This document shows, piece after piece, positions 1 to 8,481 of a stretch of 64,000 nt of DNA. The notes beneath the pieces are model-generated. The model worked only from the letters and a program-made list of their open reading frames with translations, was not told the origin of the DNA and ran no database searches. Positions within the stretch are counted from its first letter, which is position 1, and every line of letters starts with the position of its first letter. A program made the translations under genes and the position numbers. This DNA is from CBFDBF01 sp050291465 (GTDB lineage: Bacteria; Pseudomonadota; Gammaproteobacteria; Chromatiales; Chromatiaceae), in contig JBNKJV010000015.1 of assembly GCA_050291465.1 (NCBI GenBank), positions 18,587 through 82,586 of the forward strand. The letters are read 5' to 3'.

Positions 1-96
1 ATCAAGGATCCGGTGGTGGGGTTTGTTTTCAACAACAAGGGGCTGATGTATAACCTGACCCTGGAAGGTTCCAAATTCACCAAGATCGTGCGCTGA
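1..96 (+). CDS. C-terminal end of a SYLF/YSC84-like lipid-binding protein (partial)
   Basis: An open frame enters from the left edge and ends at TGA 94-96, giving the last 31 residues of a protein. The tail reads FNNKGLMYNLTLEGSKFTKI, which resembles the end of bacterial SYLF (Ysc84-type) domain proteins, secreted or lipid-binding proteins of unclear role. The gene converges with the DUF255 gene, whose stop lies 5 nt further on. With only the tail visible the family assignment is tentative. Confidence 0.5.
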   Translation: MKDPVVGFVFNNKGLMYNLTLEGSKFTKIVR

Positions 97-101
97 CTCC
101 C

Positions 102-2156
102 TTACCCTGGCCGGGTGACCTCGGTCTCCGACAAGGCTGCGTCAAAACGCTCGAAATCATCCATGGGTTCCCGGCAGGCGGTTCCCCGACAGAGGTAGGC
201 GATGGTCCCGGCGCCGGCCTTCTTCTCTTCCAGTAGAGGAGGAAGTCCTTTTTCGTTTGCGGGAATGGCAATGCAATAACGGCGCGGAGCAAATCGGTTC
301 TGTGCGCGCTCCTGCCAGCGCTGCAACTCCCTCCCTTCCCCACGTAGTACTATGATCTCGTCGGGATGCAGATACTCATCCAACGCCTCCAGCAGCGTGC
401 AGTGGGCCTGAGGAAAGCGTTCCAGTGCATCCCATGCCCCTCGCAGTGTCCGTTCAGCCGCGTCCAGGTAGCGCGTCCTTCCGGTCAGGTGTCCCAGCAG
501 CAGCAGTGATCGGGCGGCCACCCCGTTTCCTGACGGCGTGGACTCGTCGGTCAAGGGTTTCGGACGATGAATAAGCGGTTCGTGATCATCGGCGGTGAAA
601 AAGAATCCTCCGGACGCAGGGTCTTCGAAGTGCTCCAGGAGTGTGTCGGCCAGCGCCATGGCGAAGGTGAGATCATGACCGCGCCAACGGGTCTGTAACA
701 ACTCCAGGAGCGCCGCCAGAAGGAAGGCATAGTCATCCAGATAACCCGCAAGGTGGGCCAGGCCGTCTTTGTGTGACGCCAGCAGCCGGCCGTTTTTCCA
801 CATCCGGTCTTTTATAAATTGCAGGGCCCGTTCGGCCGAGCGGGTCAGTGTCGACTCGGACAGCAGGCGCCCGGCCCTGGCCATGGCGCGAATCATGAGT
901 CCGTTCCAGGCCGTGAGGTTCTTGTCGTCGCACCCCGGTCGGGCCCGCTTTTCCCGTTCTTGCAACAGCTTTTTCCGTACCGAATCCAGGAGCCTGGCTG
1001 TGGTCTCGTCAAGCGGCTGTTTGCCGTTGCAGTGCAGGTGCCAGCGACCCTCAAAATTGGGGGGGCGATCGAGACCGGAACGAGCGGCGACCGCCCCGTA
1101 CTCCTCGGGAGTCAGCAGTGCCGCAACCTGTTGCGGATCCCAGAGATAGTACCGCCCTTCTTCCCCTTCGCTGTCCGCATCCAGAGAGGAGTAGTAGCCG
1201 CCGTCAGGTGACTGCATCTCGCGTATCACCCAGCCGGCCGTTTGCCGTGCGGTGTCGCGGTAGAGATCTCTGCCCGTGGCCAGCCAGGCCTCGCTATAGA
1301 TTTCCAGCAGCGGTCCGTTGTCATAGAGCATCTTCTCAAAGTGCGGGATCATCCATCGGTCATCCACCGAATAACGGAAGAATCCGCCGCCCAACTGATC
1401 GTTGATTCCTCCCGTCGCCATGCGGGTCAGGGTGTGCTCCAGAAGATGGAGCAGATTCCGGCGTTGTTTGTCAGCGATATCCGCGTTGCCCCAATGATTA
1501 ATGAGACGTTTCAGACTCTCCGCATGGGGAAATTTCGGGGCCTGCCCGAAGCCGCCGTAACGGGGGTCGAAACTGTGCTCCAACTGCTTAACGGCAGCGG
1601 CCAGGGGCATCGCGTCCAGGGCCTGGGTGGTTAACGCTGAAGCCGGACTAAAGGCGGCCAGGGTTTCCCGCAAGGCAATATTCTGTTCGTCTATGGCCGC
1701 CCGTTGTTCCCGGTAGGCGGCGGCGATGCGCCGCAGGAGTTCCCGGAAGGGAAGCAGTCCGTGACGCGGTTCGTTGGGAAAATAGGTTCCGGCAAAAAAA
1801 GGGGATTGGTCCTCAGGGGTGAGAAATACGGTCAGGGGCCAGCCGCCCGGACGTTGCGCGAGGATTTGATGTGCCGACTGATAGACCCTGTCCAGATCAG
1901 GCCGCTCCTCCCGGTCGACCTTGATGTTGACGAACAGGGCGTTCATCAGCTCCGCGGTCTCCGGATCTTCAAACGATTCATGTGCCATGACATGACACCA
2001 GTGGCAGGCGGAATATCCGATGGAGAGCAGGATCGGGGTATCGCGTTCCCTTGCCAGAGCAAGGGCTTCGGCCCCCCAGGGATACCAGTCAACGGGATTG
2101 TCCGCGTGCTGTTGAAGATAGGGACTGGTGGAATCTGCAAGTCGATTGCGAGACAT
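102..2156 (-). CDS. DUF255 / YyaL-type thioredoxin domain-containing protein
   Basis: This 684-residue protein belongs to the YyaL/SPATA20 family: an N-terminal thioredoxin-like DUF255 domain followed by an (alpha/alpha)6-barrel resembling N-acylglucosamine 2-epimerases. The family hallmark NRLADSTSPYLQQHADNPVD is at residues 4-23, followed by the redox-like CHWC motif near residue 51 and AHESFED. A GGINDQLGGGFFRYSVDDRW segment near residue 250 is also typical. Length is normal and the ATG at 2154-2156 begins just before the conserved N-terminus, so the start is secure. The biochemical function of bacterial members is not established. It stands alone, 179 nt downstream of the XRE-regulator gene on the same strand. 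Confidence 0.9.
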   Translation of the reverse strand: MSRNRLADSTSPYLQQHADNPVDWYPWGAEALALARERDTPILLSIGYSACHWCHVMAHESFEDPETAELMNALFVNIKVDREERPDLDRVYQSAHQILAQRPGGWPLTVFLTPEDQSPFFAGTYFPNEPRHGLLPFRELLRRIAAAYREQRAAIDEQNIALRETLAAFSPASALTTQALDAMPLAAAVKQLEHSFDPRYGGFGQAPKFPHAESLKRLINHWGNADIADKQRRNLLHLLEHTLTRMATGGINDQLGGGFFRYSVDDRWMIPHFEKMLYDNGPLLEIYSEAWLATGRDLYRDTARQTAGWVIREMQSPDGGYYSSLDADSEGEEGRYYLWDPQQVAALLTPEEYGAVAARSGLDRPPNFEGRWHLHCNGKQPLDETTARLLDSVRKKLLQEREKRARPGCDDKNLTAWNGLMIRAMARAGRLLSESTLTRSAERALQFIKDRMWKNGRLLASHKDGLAHLAGYLDDYAFLLAALLELLQTRWRGHDLTFAMALADTLLEHFEDPASGGFFFTADDHEPLIHRPKPLTDESTPSGNGVAARSLLLLGHLTGRTRYLDAAERTLRGAWDALERFPQAHCTLLEALDEYLHPDEIIVLRGEGRELQRWQERAQNRFAPRRYCIAIPANEKGLPPLLEEKKAGAGTIAYLCRGTACREPMDDFERFDAALSETEVTRPG

Positions 2157-2335
2157 GGCGCGATGCGTGGGGCTTGGTCAGAGGTTCTTTTACCTTAGCA
2201 GCCGCTTAGGCAATGAAATACAGGTTTTGACAGGGGTATTCCCAGGCACGGCACGCGAGTGACCGTGCCTCGAAAATGGATAACGGGTTGCAGGGGTTAC
2301 GTTTGCTACGGAATAGGCGTGGAGGGTGATACGCC

Positions 2336-2674
2336 CTAATCGGAGGCGAGCTGCAGGATCTCCTCCCGAATGCGAGAGCGATGGGGTTCGGGCAAGCGAG
2401 CCCAATTCTCCGCTACGGTAACCGCATCAGGGGCAAGTTCAGGGTCCTTGTCGCCGAACATTAGCCAGGCAGGGCTGACCTCCAGCTCTTTAGCGATCTG
2501 GTCGATTTTGCGGGGTCGCAGACTTTTTCCGTTTTCAATTTTCTGGATAACCGCTTGGTTGGTGCCGGCGCGCCGTGCCAGCTGTTCCTGGGTCCAGCCC
2601 TTTTCGAGACGCCGGGATCGCATGCGCTGCCCCAGGGTCGCGGGGGACATAAAGTTCAACTTCTCAGTTATCAT
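2336..2674 (-). CDS. XRE-family helix-turn-helix transcriptional regulator
   Basis: This is a 112-residue DNA-binding protein. A Cro/C1-type HTH spans about residues 13-66 (LGQRMRSRRLEKGWTQEQLA, then AGTNQAVIQKIENGK), followed by a short C-terminal tail (VAENWARLPEPHRSRIREEI) like that found in small phage-type repressors without a peptidase domain. The first ATG (2672-2674) is preceded by AAGGG at 8 nt, supporting this start; a second ATG eight codons in is also possible. A perfect inverted repeat lies 26 nt upstream (2700-2717) and may be its own operator. Targets are unknown. It could be a domesticated phage-type regulator, but nothing else phage-like is nearby. Confidence 0.85.
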   Translation of the reverse strand: MITEKLNFMSPATLGQRMRSRRLEKGWTQEQLARRAGTNQAVIQKIENGKSLRPRKIDQIAKELEVSPAWLMFGDKDPELAPDAVTVAENWARLPEPHRSRIREEILQLASD

Positions 2675-2699
2675 GCAACTTACCCTTCTTTAACGGTTT

Positions 2700-2717
2700 T
2701 TTCTGGTTTGCCAGAAA
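2700..2717. promoter_or_regulatory. Candidate operator: 7-bp perfect inverted repeat upstream of the XRE regulator
   Basis: TTTCTGG-TTTG-CCAGAAA is a perfect 18-bp palindrome with a 4-nt spacer, 26 nt upstream of the regulator start. Size and position fit an autoregulatory site for a dimeric Cro/C1-type protein. Binding is inferred, not shown. Confidence 0.45.
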
Positions 2718-2854
2718 GCTAGCGGCAGCTGTTGCGGATTCTTAAATGCGGTTGTGGCATATTTTTCCGCTAAATAGGCGTCATAAAGGCGATTTTTCAC
2801 CTTTGCTCCCCTGTTCCGGCGCAGAATTCCCGGCGAAATGGCGCCGATTCTTTT

Positions 2855-2881
2855 TTATCAGGCCTGCCGGGCTGGTAAGAT
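2855..2881 (+). promoter_or_regulatory. Possible lgt promoter close to the start codon
   Basis: TTATCA (2855-2860) and TAAGAT (2876-2881) are separated by 15 nt. The -10-like box ends only 8 nt before the lgt ATG and there is no clear Shine-Dalgarno sequence, so the transcript could be leaderless or nearly so. The match is weak. Confidence 0.3.
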
Positions 2882-2889
2882 AGCGCCCC

Positions 2890-3723
2890 ATGTTGACCTA
2901 TCCGGCGATCAATCCCGTAGCCTTCTCCATCGGCCCGTTAGACGTTCATTGGTATGGATTGACTTACTTGGTGGGGTTCATCGGCGGGTGGTGGTTGGGC
3001 CGTGTGCGCGCCTCCCGACCCGACTCCGGCTGGAGCGTCAGGGAAGTGGATGAACTGGTGTTCTACCTGGCCCTCGGGGTGGTTCTGGGAGGGCGCATCG
3101 GATACATCCTGTTCTATGCCTTTTCCGCATTTTTGGATGATCCGCTTCTCCTGTTCCGGGTTCAGGAGGGCGGAATGTCTTTCCATGGTGGTCTGCTGGG
3201 GGTGATGCTGGCCATGTGGTTCTTCGGGCGTCGTTTCGGCCATCGTTTCTTTGCGAGCACGGATTTCATCGCCCCGCTGGTCCCTATCGGCTTGGGGGCG
3301 GGTCGCATCGGGAACTTCATCAATGGTGAGCTTTGGGGTAAGCCCGGGGATGTCCCCTGGGCCATGCAGCTGTCCTGTGTTCGCTTTCCAGGTGCCTGCC
3401 GTGACCTGCCGGCAGGATCGATTCACAGTCTGCCTCTCCATCCTTCGCAGCTCTACGAAGCGGGACTGGAAGGGTTGCTCCTGTTTCTCATCCTCTGGTT
3501 CTATTCCGCGCGGCCACGTCCGACTATGGCGGTCTCAGGCGTATTTCTGTTCTGTTACGGCCTGTTTCGATTTGCGGTGGAATTTATTCGAGTTCCCGAT
3601 GCCCATATAGGCTATCTAGCCTTCGGCTGGATCACTTTGGGGCAGCTGTTGACCTTGCCCATGGTGGCGGGGGGACTGGCGTTGGTGACGGCGGCCTATG
3701 TAAAAGATAAGGGGCGGAAATAA
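2890..3723 (+). CDS. lgt: Prolipoprotein diacylglyceryl transferase
   Basis: Lgt transfers diacylglycerol from phosphatidylglycerol to the lipobox cysteine of prolipoproteins in the inner membrane, the first step of lipoprotein maturation. The 277-residue protein has about seven hydrophobic segments and the family signatures: MLTYPAINPVAFSIGPLDVH at the N-terminus, GGMSFHGGLLG near residue 97, and the Lgt signature GAGRIGNFINGELWGKPGD near residue 136. HPSQLYEAGLEG near residue 181 is also conserved. Its length is normal. It is followed after 2 nt by thyA, so the two are surely cotranscribed, the usual lgt-thyA arrangement. Window lipoproteins such as RlpA and the TPR protein would be among its substrates. 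Confidence 0.97.
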   Translation: MLTYPAINPVAFSIGPLDVHWYGLTYLVGFIGGWWLGRVRASRPDSGWSVREVDELVFYLALGVVLGGRIGYILFYAFSAFLDDPLLLFRVQEGGMSFHGGLLGVMLAMWFFGRRFGHRFFASTDFIAPLVPIGLGAGRIGNFINGELWGKPGDVPWAMQLSCVRFPGACRDLPAGSIHSLPLHPSQLYEAGLEGLLLFLILWFYSARPRPTMAVSGVFLFCYGLFRFAVEFIRVPDAHIGYLAFGWITLGQLLTLPMVAGGLALVTAAYVKDKGRK

Positions 3724-3725
3724 TT

Positions 3726-4520
3726 ATGCATCAGTATCTTGATCTCATGCGCCATGTGCGTGACCACGGAATTCGCCGGGAAGATCGTACCGGCACAGGT
3801 ACCGTGAGTGTATTCGGGTATCAGATACGCTTTGATCTTGCTAGCGGGTTTCCGGTGGTCACAACCAAGAAACTTCACCTGCGTTCCATTATTCATGAAC
3901 TGCTGTGGTTTCTGCAGGGCGATACCAATATCAGATACTTGCAGGAAAACGGGGTTTCCATCTGGGATGAGTGGGCTGATGAGAACGGCGACCTCGGGCC
4001 TGTTTACGGCCACCAGTGGCGTTCCTGGCCGCGGTCTGACGGGGGTAGTATCGATCAGATCAGCGAGGTCCTCGATCAGATCCGTACCAATCCGGATTCC
4101 CGCCGCCTGATGGTCTCCGCCTGGAACCCGACCGACGTGGAAGCCATGGCATTGCCCCCCTGTCATTGCCTGTTTCAGTTCTACGTGGCGAACGGGCGGC
4201 TCTCTTGTCAGCTCTATCAGCGAAGTGCTGACATATTTCTCGGGGTTCCTTTTAATATTGCGTCCTACGCCCTGTTGACCATGATGGTGGCCCAGGTGAC
4301 CGGCCTGCAACCGGGGGATTTTGTTCATACCTTCGGCGATGCGCATCTTTACTCCAATCACCTGGAGCAGGTGGAGACGCAATTGGCGCGGGAGCCGCAC
4401 CCGTTGCCTGTTATGCAGATGAATCCGGAGGTGCGATCGCTGTTCGATTTCCGCTACGAAGATTTCGAGCTGGTAGGTTACGATCCGCACCCTCACATCA
4501 AGGCACCGGTAGCGGTCTGA
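3726..4520 (+). CDS. thyA: Thymidylate synthase
   Basis: ThyA methylates dUMP to dTMP using 5,10-methylenetetrahydrofolate, producing dihydrofolate that FolA (encoded 2 kb downstream) recycles. The 264-residue length is the standard short bacterial form. The catalytic cysteine is in ALPPCHCLFQFYV near residue 146, followed by the dUMP-binding RSADIFLGVPFNIASYALL. The N-terminal RTGTGTVSVFG motif and DPHPHIKAPVAV C-terminus are intact. The ATG follows the lgt stop by 2 nt, with a purine-rich AAGGGGCGG inside the end of lgt serving as ribosome-binding site, which suggests translational coupling. Confidence 0.98.
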   Translation: MHQYLDLMRHVRDHGIRREDRTGTGTVSVFGYQIRFDLASGFPVVTTKKLHLRSIIHELLWFLQGDTNIRYLQENGVSIWDEWADENGDLGPVYGHQWRSWPRSDGGSIDQISEVLDQIRTNPDSRRLMVSAWNPTDVEAMALPPCHCLFQFYVANGRLSCQLYQRSADIFLGVPFNIASYALLTMMVAQVTGLQPGDFVHTFGDAHLYSNHLEQVETQLAREPHPLPVMQMNPEVRSLFDFRYEDFELVGYDPHPHIKAPVAV

Positions 4521-4521
4521 A

Positions 4522-4549
4522 GTTAACAGTTAGCAGTTTTTAGTTGACG
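4522..4549. repeat. 7-bp-period short repeat (AGTTNNN x4)
   Basis: Four consecutive heptamers each begin AGTT: AGTTAAC, AGTTAGC, AGTTTTT, AGTTGAC. They start right after the thyA stop codon, in the gap between the convergent thyA and AsmA-like genes. Related 7-bp arrays occur at 10782-10809 and 32132-32166. Confidence 0.6.
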
Positions 4550-4590
4550 GGGTTCGGTTGTCTTCGGCGGGACGGAGCCCCTTTAAGGGT

Positions 4591-6348
4591 TTATTTACCC
4601 AACAGCCCTTTTAATTTGCCCCCCACGCCTTCCAGCGTCTCTTTAATGGCTGTCCCTCCTTTTTCCACCATGTTTCCTGATCGTTCCTCCGGAACCGTGC
4701 CTCCGGCCGCGATCTGGAGACAGGGGTTTTTCTCGCCGGTTCCCAGTTCACCCAGGCCGATAAGAGCGGCCGGAGGGAAGGCGAACAGTCCGACCACGCC
4801 GAGGGCCTTACGGGCCATGCCTGACTTTTCCAGCGTGTATCTCGGTCTGGCAAGGGTGCCTCCGACCTGAACCGGTACCGCGGTATTCAGGGTGGCGGTT
4901 TTTGGCTTAGGTTTAAACAGGAAATCGATTTTTTCGTCACGCAGATCAATTGTGCCTTTACCGAATACGGTTGCGTTTTCGGAGTCGATAAGAAGAGCTC
5001 GACTGGAAGCGATACCCTGTTGCACCTGGAAGTCGCTGGCAAGGCAGTTGATGGTGGTGGAGTCGGAGTCTTTGGCGGTAAGAGTTCCCAGGATATTCCA
5101 CACCCCTCCGGTGATGGTGTCGACCCGACCGATACTCAGTCGCCCTGATCCGGCCAGCAGGCGGACGTGCCCGCTAAGGTCGGCCATAAGGGCGGCGATG
5201 GAGCCGCCGCTTCCCTGGAGCTCAATGGAGACATCACCCCGGCTGGTGAGCATCGCCTCATCCCGTGCGGAGCGAATCAGGTTCCCCAGTTCCAGATCGT
5301 GCAGGGAAAGGGTCAGATCGGCGGCCGGAGGCTGTTCACGCGCGTCGATCCGAAATCGGGCTGTTTCCTCCTTCTTCGTTACGGCGTTGGCGGTGAGCAC
5401 GCCCCCTTTGAGTTGAATCCCCAGATCCAGGTCGTTAATGGTCAGTCGTTTTCCGCTCACCTGTCCGGCCCTGAAGGTGACGACTCCCTCCCAGCGGCTC
5501 AGGAAGGAGGTAGGTAACGGCTCCCGGCTGAAGATCTTGTCGCGGGCTCCCCGGTCTTCCTCCTCGGTACCGAGGAAGTCCTCCAGGTACAGATGGTCGG
5601 ATTGAAGATTCGCAGTCAACCGGGGTTTGCCTCCTGAGGGTAGTTGCAAAGTCAGGTCGCCCCGCAGATTGCTGTCACCGAAGGTGGTTTGCAGTCCTTC
5701 AACAGCCGTCTTGCCCGCATCCTCATTGGGGGGGGTAATCTTCGCGGACAGCCGAAGCGAATTGCCGTTATATTCTCCCTGAAACTTCAGTTTCAGTGCT
5801 TTGGTATCCGGTTGCCGTTGAAGTTCGACGTGAGACGCCTGCAACCGGTGGCTGACACCGCTGCTATGATCCTGCCAGCTGAGGGTCAGCCCGGTTATTT
5901 CCAGTTCCTCGATATTGGGTAACCTGGTAGGACTCTCATCTCCGTCAATAGGTTGTTTCTCAGCCAATTCCCAGTTTCCCTTGCCTTGTGGATTGCGTTC
6001 CAATCGCAGGGCGGCGTCAAATATTCCGATACGCCGGATAACGACATCGCCAGTAATCAGAGGCCAGAGGGCCAGTTGAGCCTCCAGGCGCTTGGCTGTG
6101 ATCATGTCCGGTGTAGAGCCCCATGATGCGTTTTGCAGCCGGAGATCGGTCAGCACCAGCCGCGGTTGAGGGAACAGCTCAATATGAAGGTCTTCTCCGA
6201 CGCTGATGGTTCGGCCGGTGCGTTCTTCCGCGGCCGTGATGATATAGTCCCGGTAGTCGTTGAGGTCGAGGGCGTATATCAGCACCAGCCCGCCAGCAAA
6301 CAATAGCAACAGAAATATGGAGAAAAACAGCAGAAGTTTTCGGCCCAT
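4591..6348 (-). CDS. AsmA family protein
   Basis: This 585-residue protein has one N-terminal membrane anchor (LLLFFSIFLLLLFAGGLVLI, residues 5-24) followed by a large, mostly beta-strand periplasmic region. That architecture and motifs such as DLRLQNASWG and the C-terminal TVFGKGTIDLRDEKIDFLFK place it in the AsmA family of bridge-like lipid-transfer proteins, linked in E. coli to phospholipid traffic and outer-membrane homeostasis. The C-terminal PVQVGGTLARPRYTLEK segment is typical of AsmA C-terminal domains. It is shorter than TamB or YhdP. It is divergent from folA and convergent with thyA. The specific lipid or partner cannot be read from sequence. Confidence 0.85.
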   Translation of the reverse strand: MGRKLLLFFSIFLLLLFAGGLVLIYALDLNDYRDYIITAAEERTGRTISVGEDLHIELFPQPRLVLTDLRLQNASWGSTPDMITAKRLEAQLALWPLITGDVVIRRIGIFDAALRLERNPQGKGNWELAEKQPIDGDESPTRLPNIEELEITGLTLSWQDHSSGVSHRLQASHVELQRQPDTKALKLKFQGEYNGNSLRLSAKITPPNEDAGKTAVEGLQTTFGDSNLRGDLTLQLPSGGKPRLTANLQSDHLYLEDFLGTEEEDRGARDKIFSREPLPTSFLSRWEGVVTFRAGQVSGKRLTINDLDLGIQLKGGVLTANAVTKKEETARFRIDAREQPPAADLTLSLHDLELGNLIRSARDEAMLTSRGDVSIELQGSGGSIAALMADLSGHVRLLAGSGRLSIGRVDTITGGVWNILGTLTAKDSDSTTINCLASDFQVQQGIASSRALLIDSENATVFGKGTIDLRDEKIDFLFKPKPKTATLNTAVPVQVGGTLARPRYTLEKSGMARKALGVVGLFAFPPAALIGLGELGTGEKNPCLQIAAGGTVPEERSGNMVEKGGTAIKETLEGVGGKLKGLLGK

Positions 6349-6470
6349 TACTCGTACCTGTGTCGGTTGCGGATTCCACGCTTCGGGAACGAAGGCGCAG
6401 GATTTGAGATCCGTCGCGCCGGCCCCGATATCTTGACAACTATGTGGTTATCAATGGAGCTGTTTTCGCA

Positions 6471-6479
6471 TGCTATTAT
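6471..6479 (+). promoter_or_regulatory. Extended -10 element (TGCTATTAT) directly upstream of folA
   Basis: TGC followed by TATTAT fits an extended -10 promoter. Only 8 nt separate it from the folA ATG at 6488 and no Shine-Dalgarno sequence is present. Transcription would therefore begin at or next to the start codon. A TTGACA at 6433-6438 is too far away to act as its -35. Confidence 0.4.
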
Positions 6480-6487
6480 TTTAGCCC

Positions 6488-6997
6488 ATGGATAAACGCA
6501 AACCTCTGATATCCATCATTGTTGCCATGGCGGAAAACCGTGTTATAGGTCGCAATAATGAGCTGCCCTGGCATCTGCCGGCTGACTTGAAACACTTCAA
6601 GATGTTGACCGTCGGCAAGCCGATAATTATGGGGCGCAAGACCTGGGAATCTTTGCCGGGATTGTTGCCGGAGCGACGTCATATCGTACTCACGGGTGAT
6701 CCCGATTATGTGGCTGAAGGTTGCCGTATTGTTCACTCCCTGGAGGAGGCGTTGGCGGAGGCGGGGGAGGTGTCGGAAGTGATGATAATCGGCGGTGCCG
6801 GACTGTATGCACAGGCCCTGCCCATCGCCCGGCGAATCTATCTGACTTTGGTGCATGCGGACGTGGACGGGGACTCGCTGTTTCCGGTTATAGATGCAGG
6901 TGACTGGGAAGAGGTGGAACGGGAATGGCATCCACAGGATGACAGGAACCCTTATCCCTACACCTTCCTGACTTTACGGCGGGCAACTCAGGATTAA
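6488..6997 (+). CDS. folA: Dihydrofolate reductase
   Basis: FolA reduces dihydrofolate to tetrahydrofolate with NADPH, feeding thymidylate, purine and methionine synthesis. The 169-residue protein has the type I DHFR signatures: SIIVAMAENRVIGRNNELPW at residues 9-28, the substrate-binding LPADLKHFK, the cofactor loop GRKTWESLPG near residue 52, and IIGGAGLYAQAL near residue 100. The start is the only in-frame ATG before the conserved core, but it lacks a ribosome-binding site, consistent with a leaderless message. It lies next to apaH as in E. coli, though an unrecognised gene sits between them. Confidence 0.97.
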   Translation: MDKRKPLISIIVAMAENRVIGRNNELPWHLPADLKHFKMLTVGKPIIMGRKTWESLPGLLPERRHIVLTGDPDYVAEGCRIVHSLEEALAEAGEVSEVMIIGGAGLYAQALPIARRIYLTLVHADVDGDSLFPVIDAGDWEEVEREWHPQDDRNPYPYTFLTLRRATQD

Positions 6998-7016
6998 ACA
7001 TTCCAGAGGAAAGGAA

Positions 7017-7571
7017 ATGGCTGATAACCCGGAAATCAAGACCCTGATCGGATCTCTGCAACAACTGTATTCGCGCATGGTTCAGACATTCGTTCACCGG
7101 CGGAGCAGCAAATTGTCCAAAGGTGGTGGGGGTGATGCCGGGTGGGATATTCAGGCCCTGTTGTCGGAGCGACTGGAGAAGCTGGGTACCGCCGCCGACG
7201 GATCAGCCGGAGCGGGTGACGGAGACAAACCACACCTGACGGTCGGTGGTTCGTCCGGTATGGCGGCACCGTCCCGTCATCAGGGTGTGGCGGGGGGCGC
7301 ACTGTCCCCGGAAACCGCCAGTCATTTCCATGAAAGGGGCGCGGACGATCTGATCCATTCCTCGGTAGGAGAGCAGATAAAGGCGCGGGCCCTGGAGCAT
7401 GTCAATAAGGCCCTGCTTCTCGCCCGGCAGGGGGATAAGGCAAATTCCCGGTTGCATGCCGATCTCACCAATAGCGCGGTGAAGGAAGCGGCACGGTTCA
7501 TGGATAGGGAGGAGTACAAGGAGTTTGTTGATCTGGTGAAGGCGCGGCTGGAAGAGTTCGGAAACGATTAA
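7017..7571 (+). CDS. Uncharacterised protein with Gly/Ala-rich linker, downstream of folA
   Basis: I do not recognise this 184-residue protein. It has no signal peptide or membrane segment. Residues 1-60 form a helical region with a basic patch (HRRSSKLSK). Residues 61-98 are low-complexity Gly/Ser/Ala (GTAADGSAGAGDGD). Residues 99-184 are strongly helical and charged (GEQIKARALEHVNKALLLAR, then DREEYKEFVDLVKARLEEFG). A good ribosome-binding site (AGGAAAGGA) precedes the ATG at 7017, 19 nt after the folA stop, so it is probably cotranscribed with folA. Codon use looks like its neighbours. It could be a small nucleoid- or protein-binding factor, but no function is claimed. Confidence 0.75.
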   Translation: MADNPEIKTLIGSLQQLYSRMVQTFVHRRSSKLSKGGGGDAGWDIQALLSERLEKLGTAADGSAGAGDGDKPHLTVGGSSGMAAPSRHQGVAGGALSPETASHFHERGADDLIHSSVGEQIKARALEHVNKALLLARQGDKANSRLHADLTNSAVKEAARFMDREEYKEFVDLVKARLEEFGND

Positions 7572-7641
7572 CACAACCTATCCATAGATGCCTTCTGGCA
7601 GCGCGAAGGCGAGGAGCCTCCGCTTTTAGGACAGGTGGAGT

Positions 7642-8481
7642 CTATGTTCCGGGTTTCTGGGCCCGGGGGCATTCGACCTGGAACAGTTTCGGTTCTTTGT
7701 GTTTTCTCAGTTTTATGGCGGTAAGCCTTCCACCCCAAAGGCAGCCGCTGTCCAGTGCCCAGGTATTGTGGCTGGCGCGGTATCCCGCGGTCGACCAATG
7801 GCCGAATATGATGGGATCAAAGCGACTGGCGCGATGCGGTACCGCATACCAGGGAAGTAGCGGGGGTTGTTGATTCTCCGGGGCGCAACTCTCTTTTAAA
7901 GCGAGATTTCCTTCCGAATCACAGTAACGGAGGCGGGTAAAGCAGTTGGTTATAAAGCGCAGCCGGTCCATTCCCTGCAGGAACGGATTCCAGCGTTGGG
8001 GCAGGTTGCCGTACATCTGCTGAAAAAAATCAGGGAAGTTGTTCCCCTGCAGGGCCACTTCAACCTCCCGGGCGTAGCGCAGGGCGCTTGATATATCCCA
8101 TTGCGGGGGCAGGCCGGCATGGATCAGGCTGATATGTCTTTTTTTGCTGTGGTACATCAGCGGCCGATGGCGCAGCCAGTGAAGCAGCTCGTCGCGATCG
8201 GGAGCGGAGAGAATAGCGTCCAACGTGTGCCGCCTGTCCTGGTTTCTGTCGACCCCCTGGGAGAGTGCCAGAAGATGCAGATCGTGGTTGCCGAGCACGG
8301 TAATGGCCCGGTTTCCAAGTCCTTTGACGAAGCGCAGAACTTCAAGGGAGTGAGGGCCGCGATTCACCAGGTCACCGGCAAACCAAAGTTTGTCTTTGGC
8401 CGGGTCAAACCGGATTTGGTCCAGAAGTCGGCGTAATTCGTCGTAACAACCCTGTACGTCACCAATGGCGAATACCGACAT
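7642..8481 (-). CDS. apaH: Symmetrical bis(5'-nucleosyl)-tetraphosphatase
   Basis: ApaH hydrolyses diadenosine tetraphosphate to two ADP and can also remove Np4-type caps from RNA. The 279-residue protein carries the metallophosphatase motifs in order: GDVQGCYDEL at residues 7-16, GDLVNRGPHSLEVLR near residue 36, and GNHDLHLLA near residue 64. FGHWSTAGYR near residue 225 is also conserved. Its ATG shares one base with the TAA stop of the upstream YjdF-like gene, so the two are translationally coupled. In many gammaproteobacteria apaG precedes apaH; it is absent here. Confidence 0.97.
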   Translation of the reverse strand: MSVFAIGDVQGCYDELRRLLDQIRFDPAKDKLWFAGDLVNRGPHSLEVLRFVKGLGNRAITVLGNHDLHLLALSQGVDRNQDRRHTLDAILSAPDRDELLHWLRHRPLMYHSKKRHISLIHAGLPPQWDISSALRYAREVEVALQGNNFPDFFQQMYGNLPQRWNPFLQGMDRLRFITNCFTRLRYCDSEGNLALKESCAPENQQPPLLPWYAVPHRASRFDPIIFGHWSTAGYRASHNTWALDSGCLWGGRLTAIKLRKHKEPKLFQVECPRAQKPGT

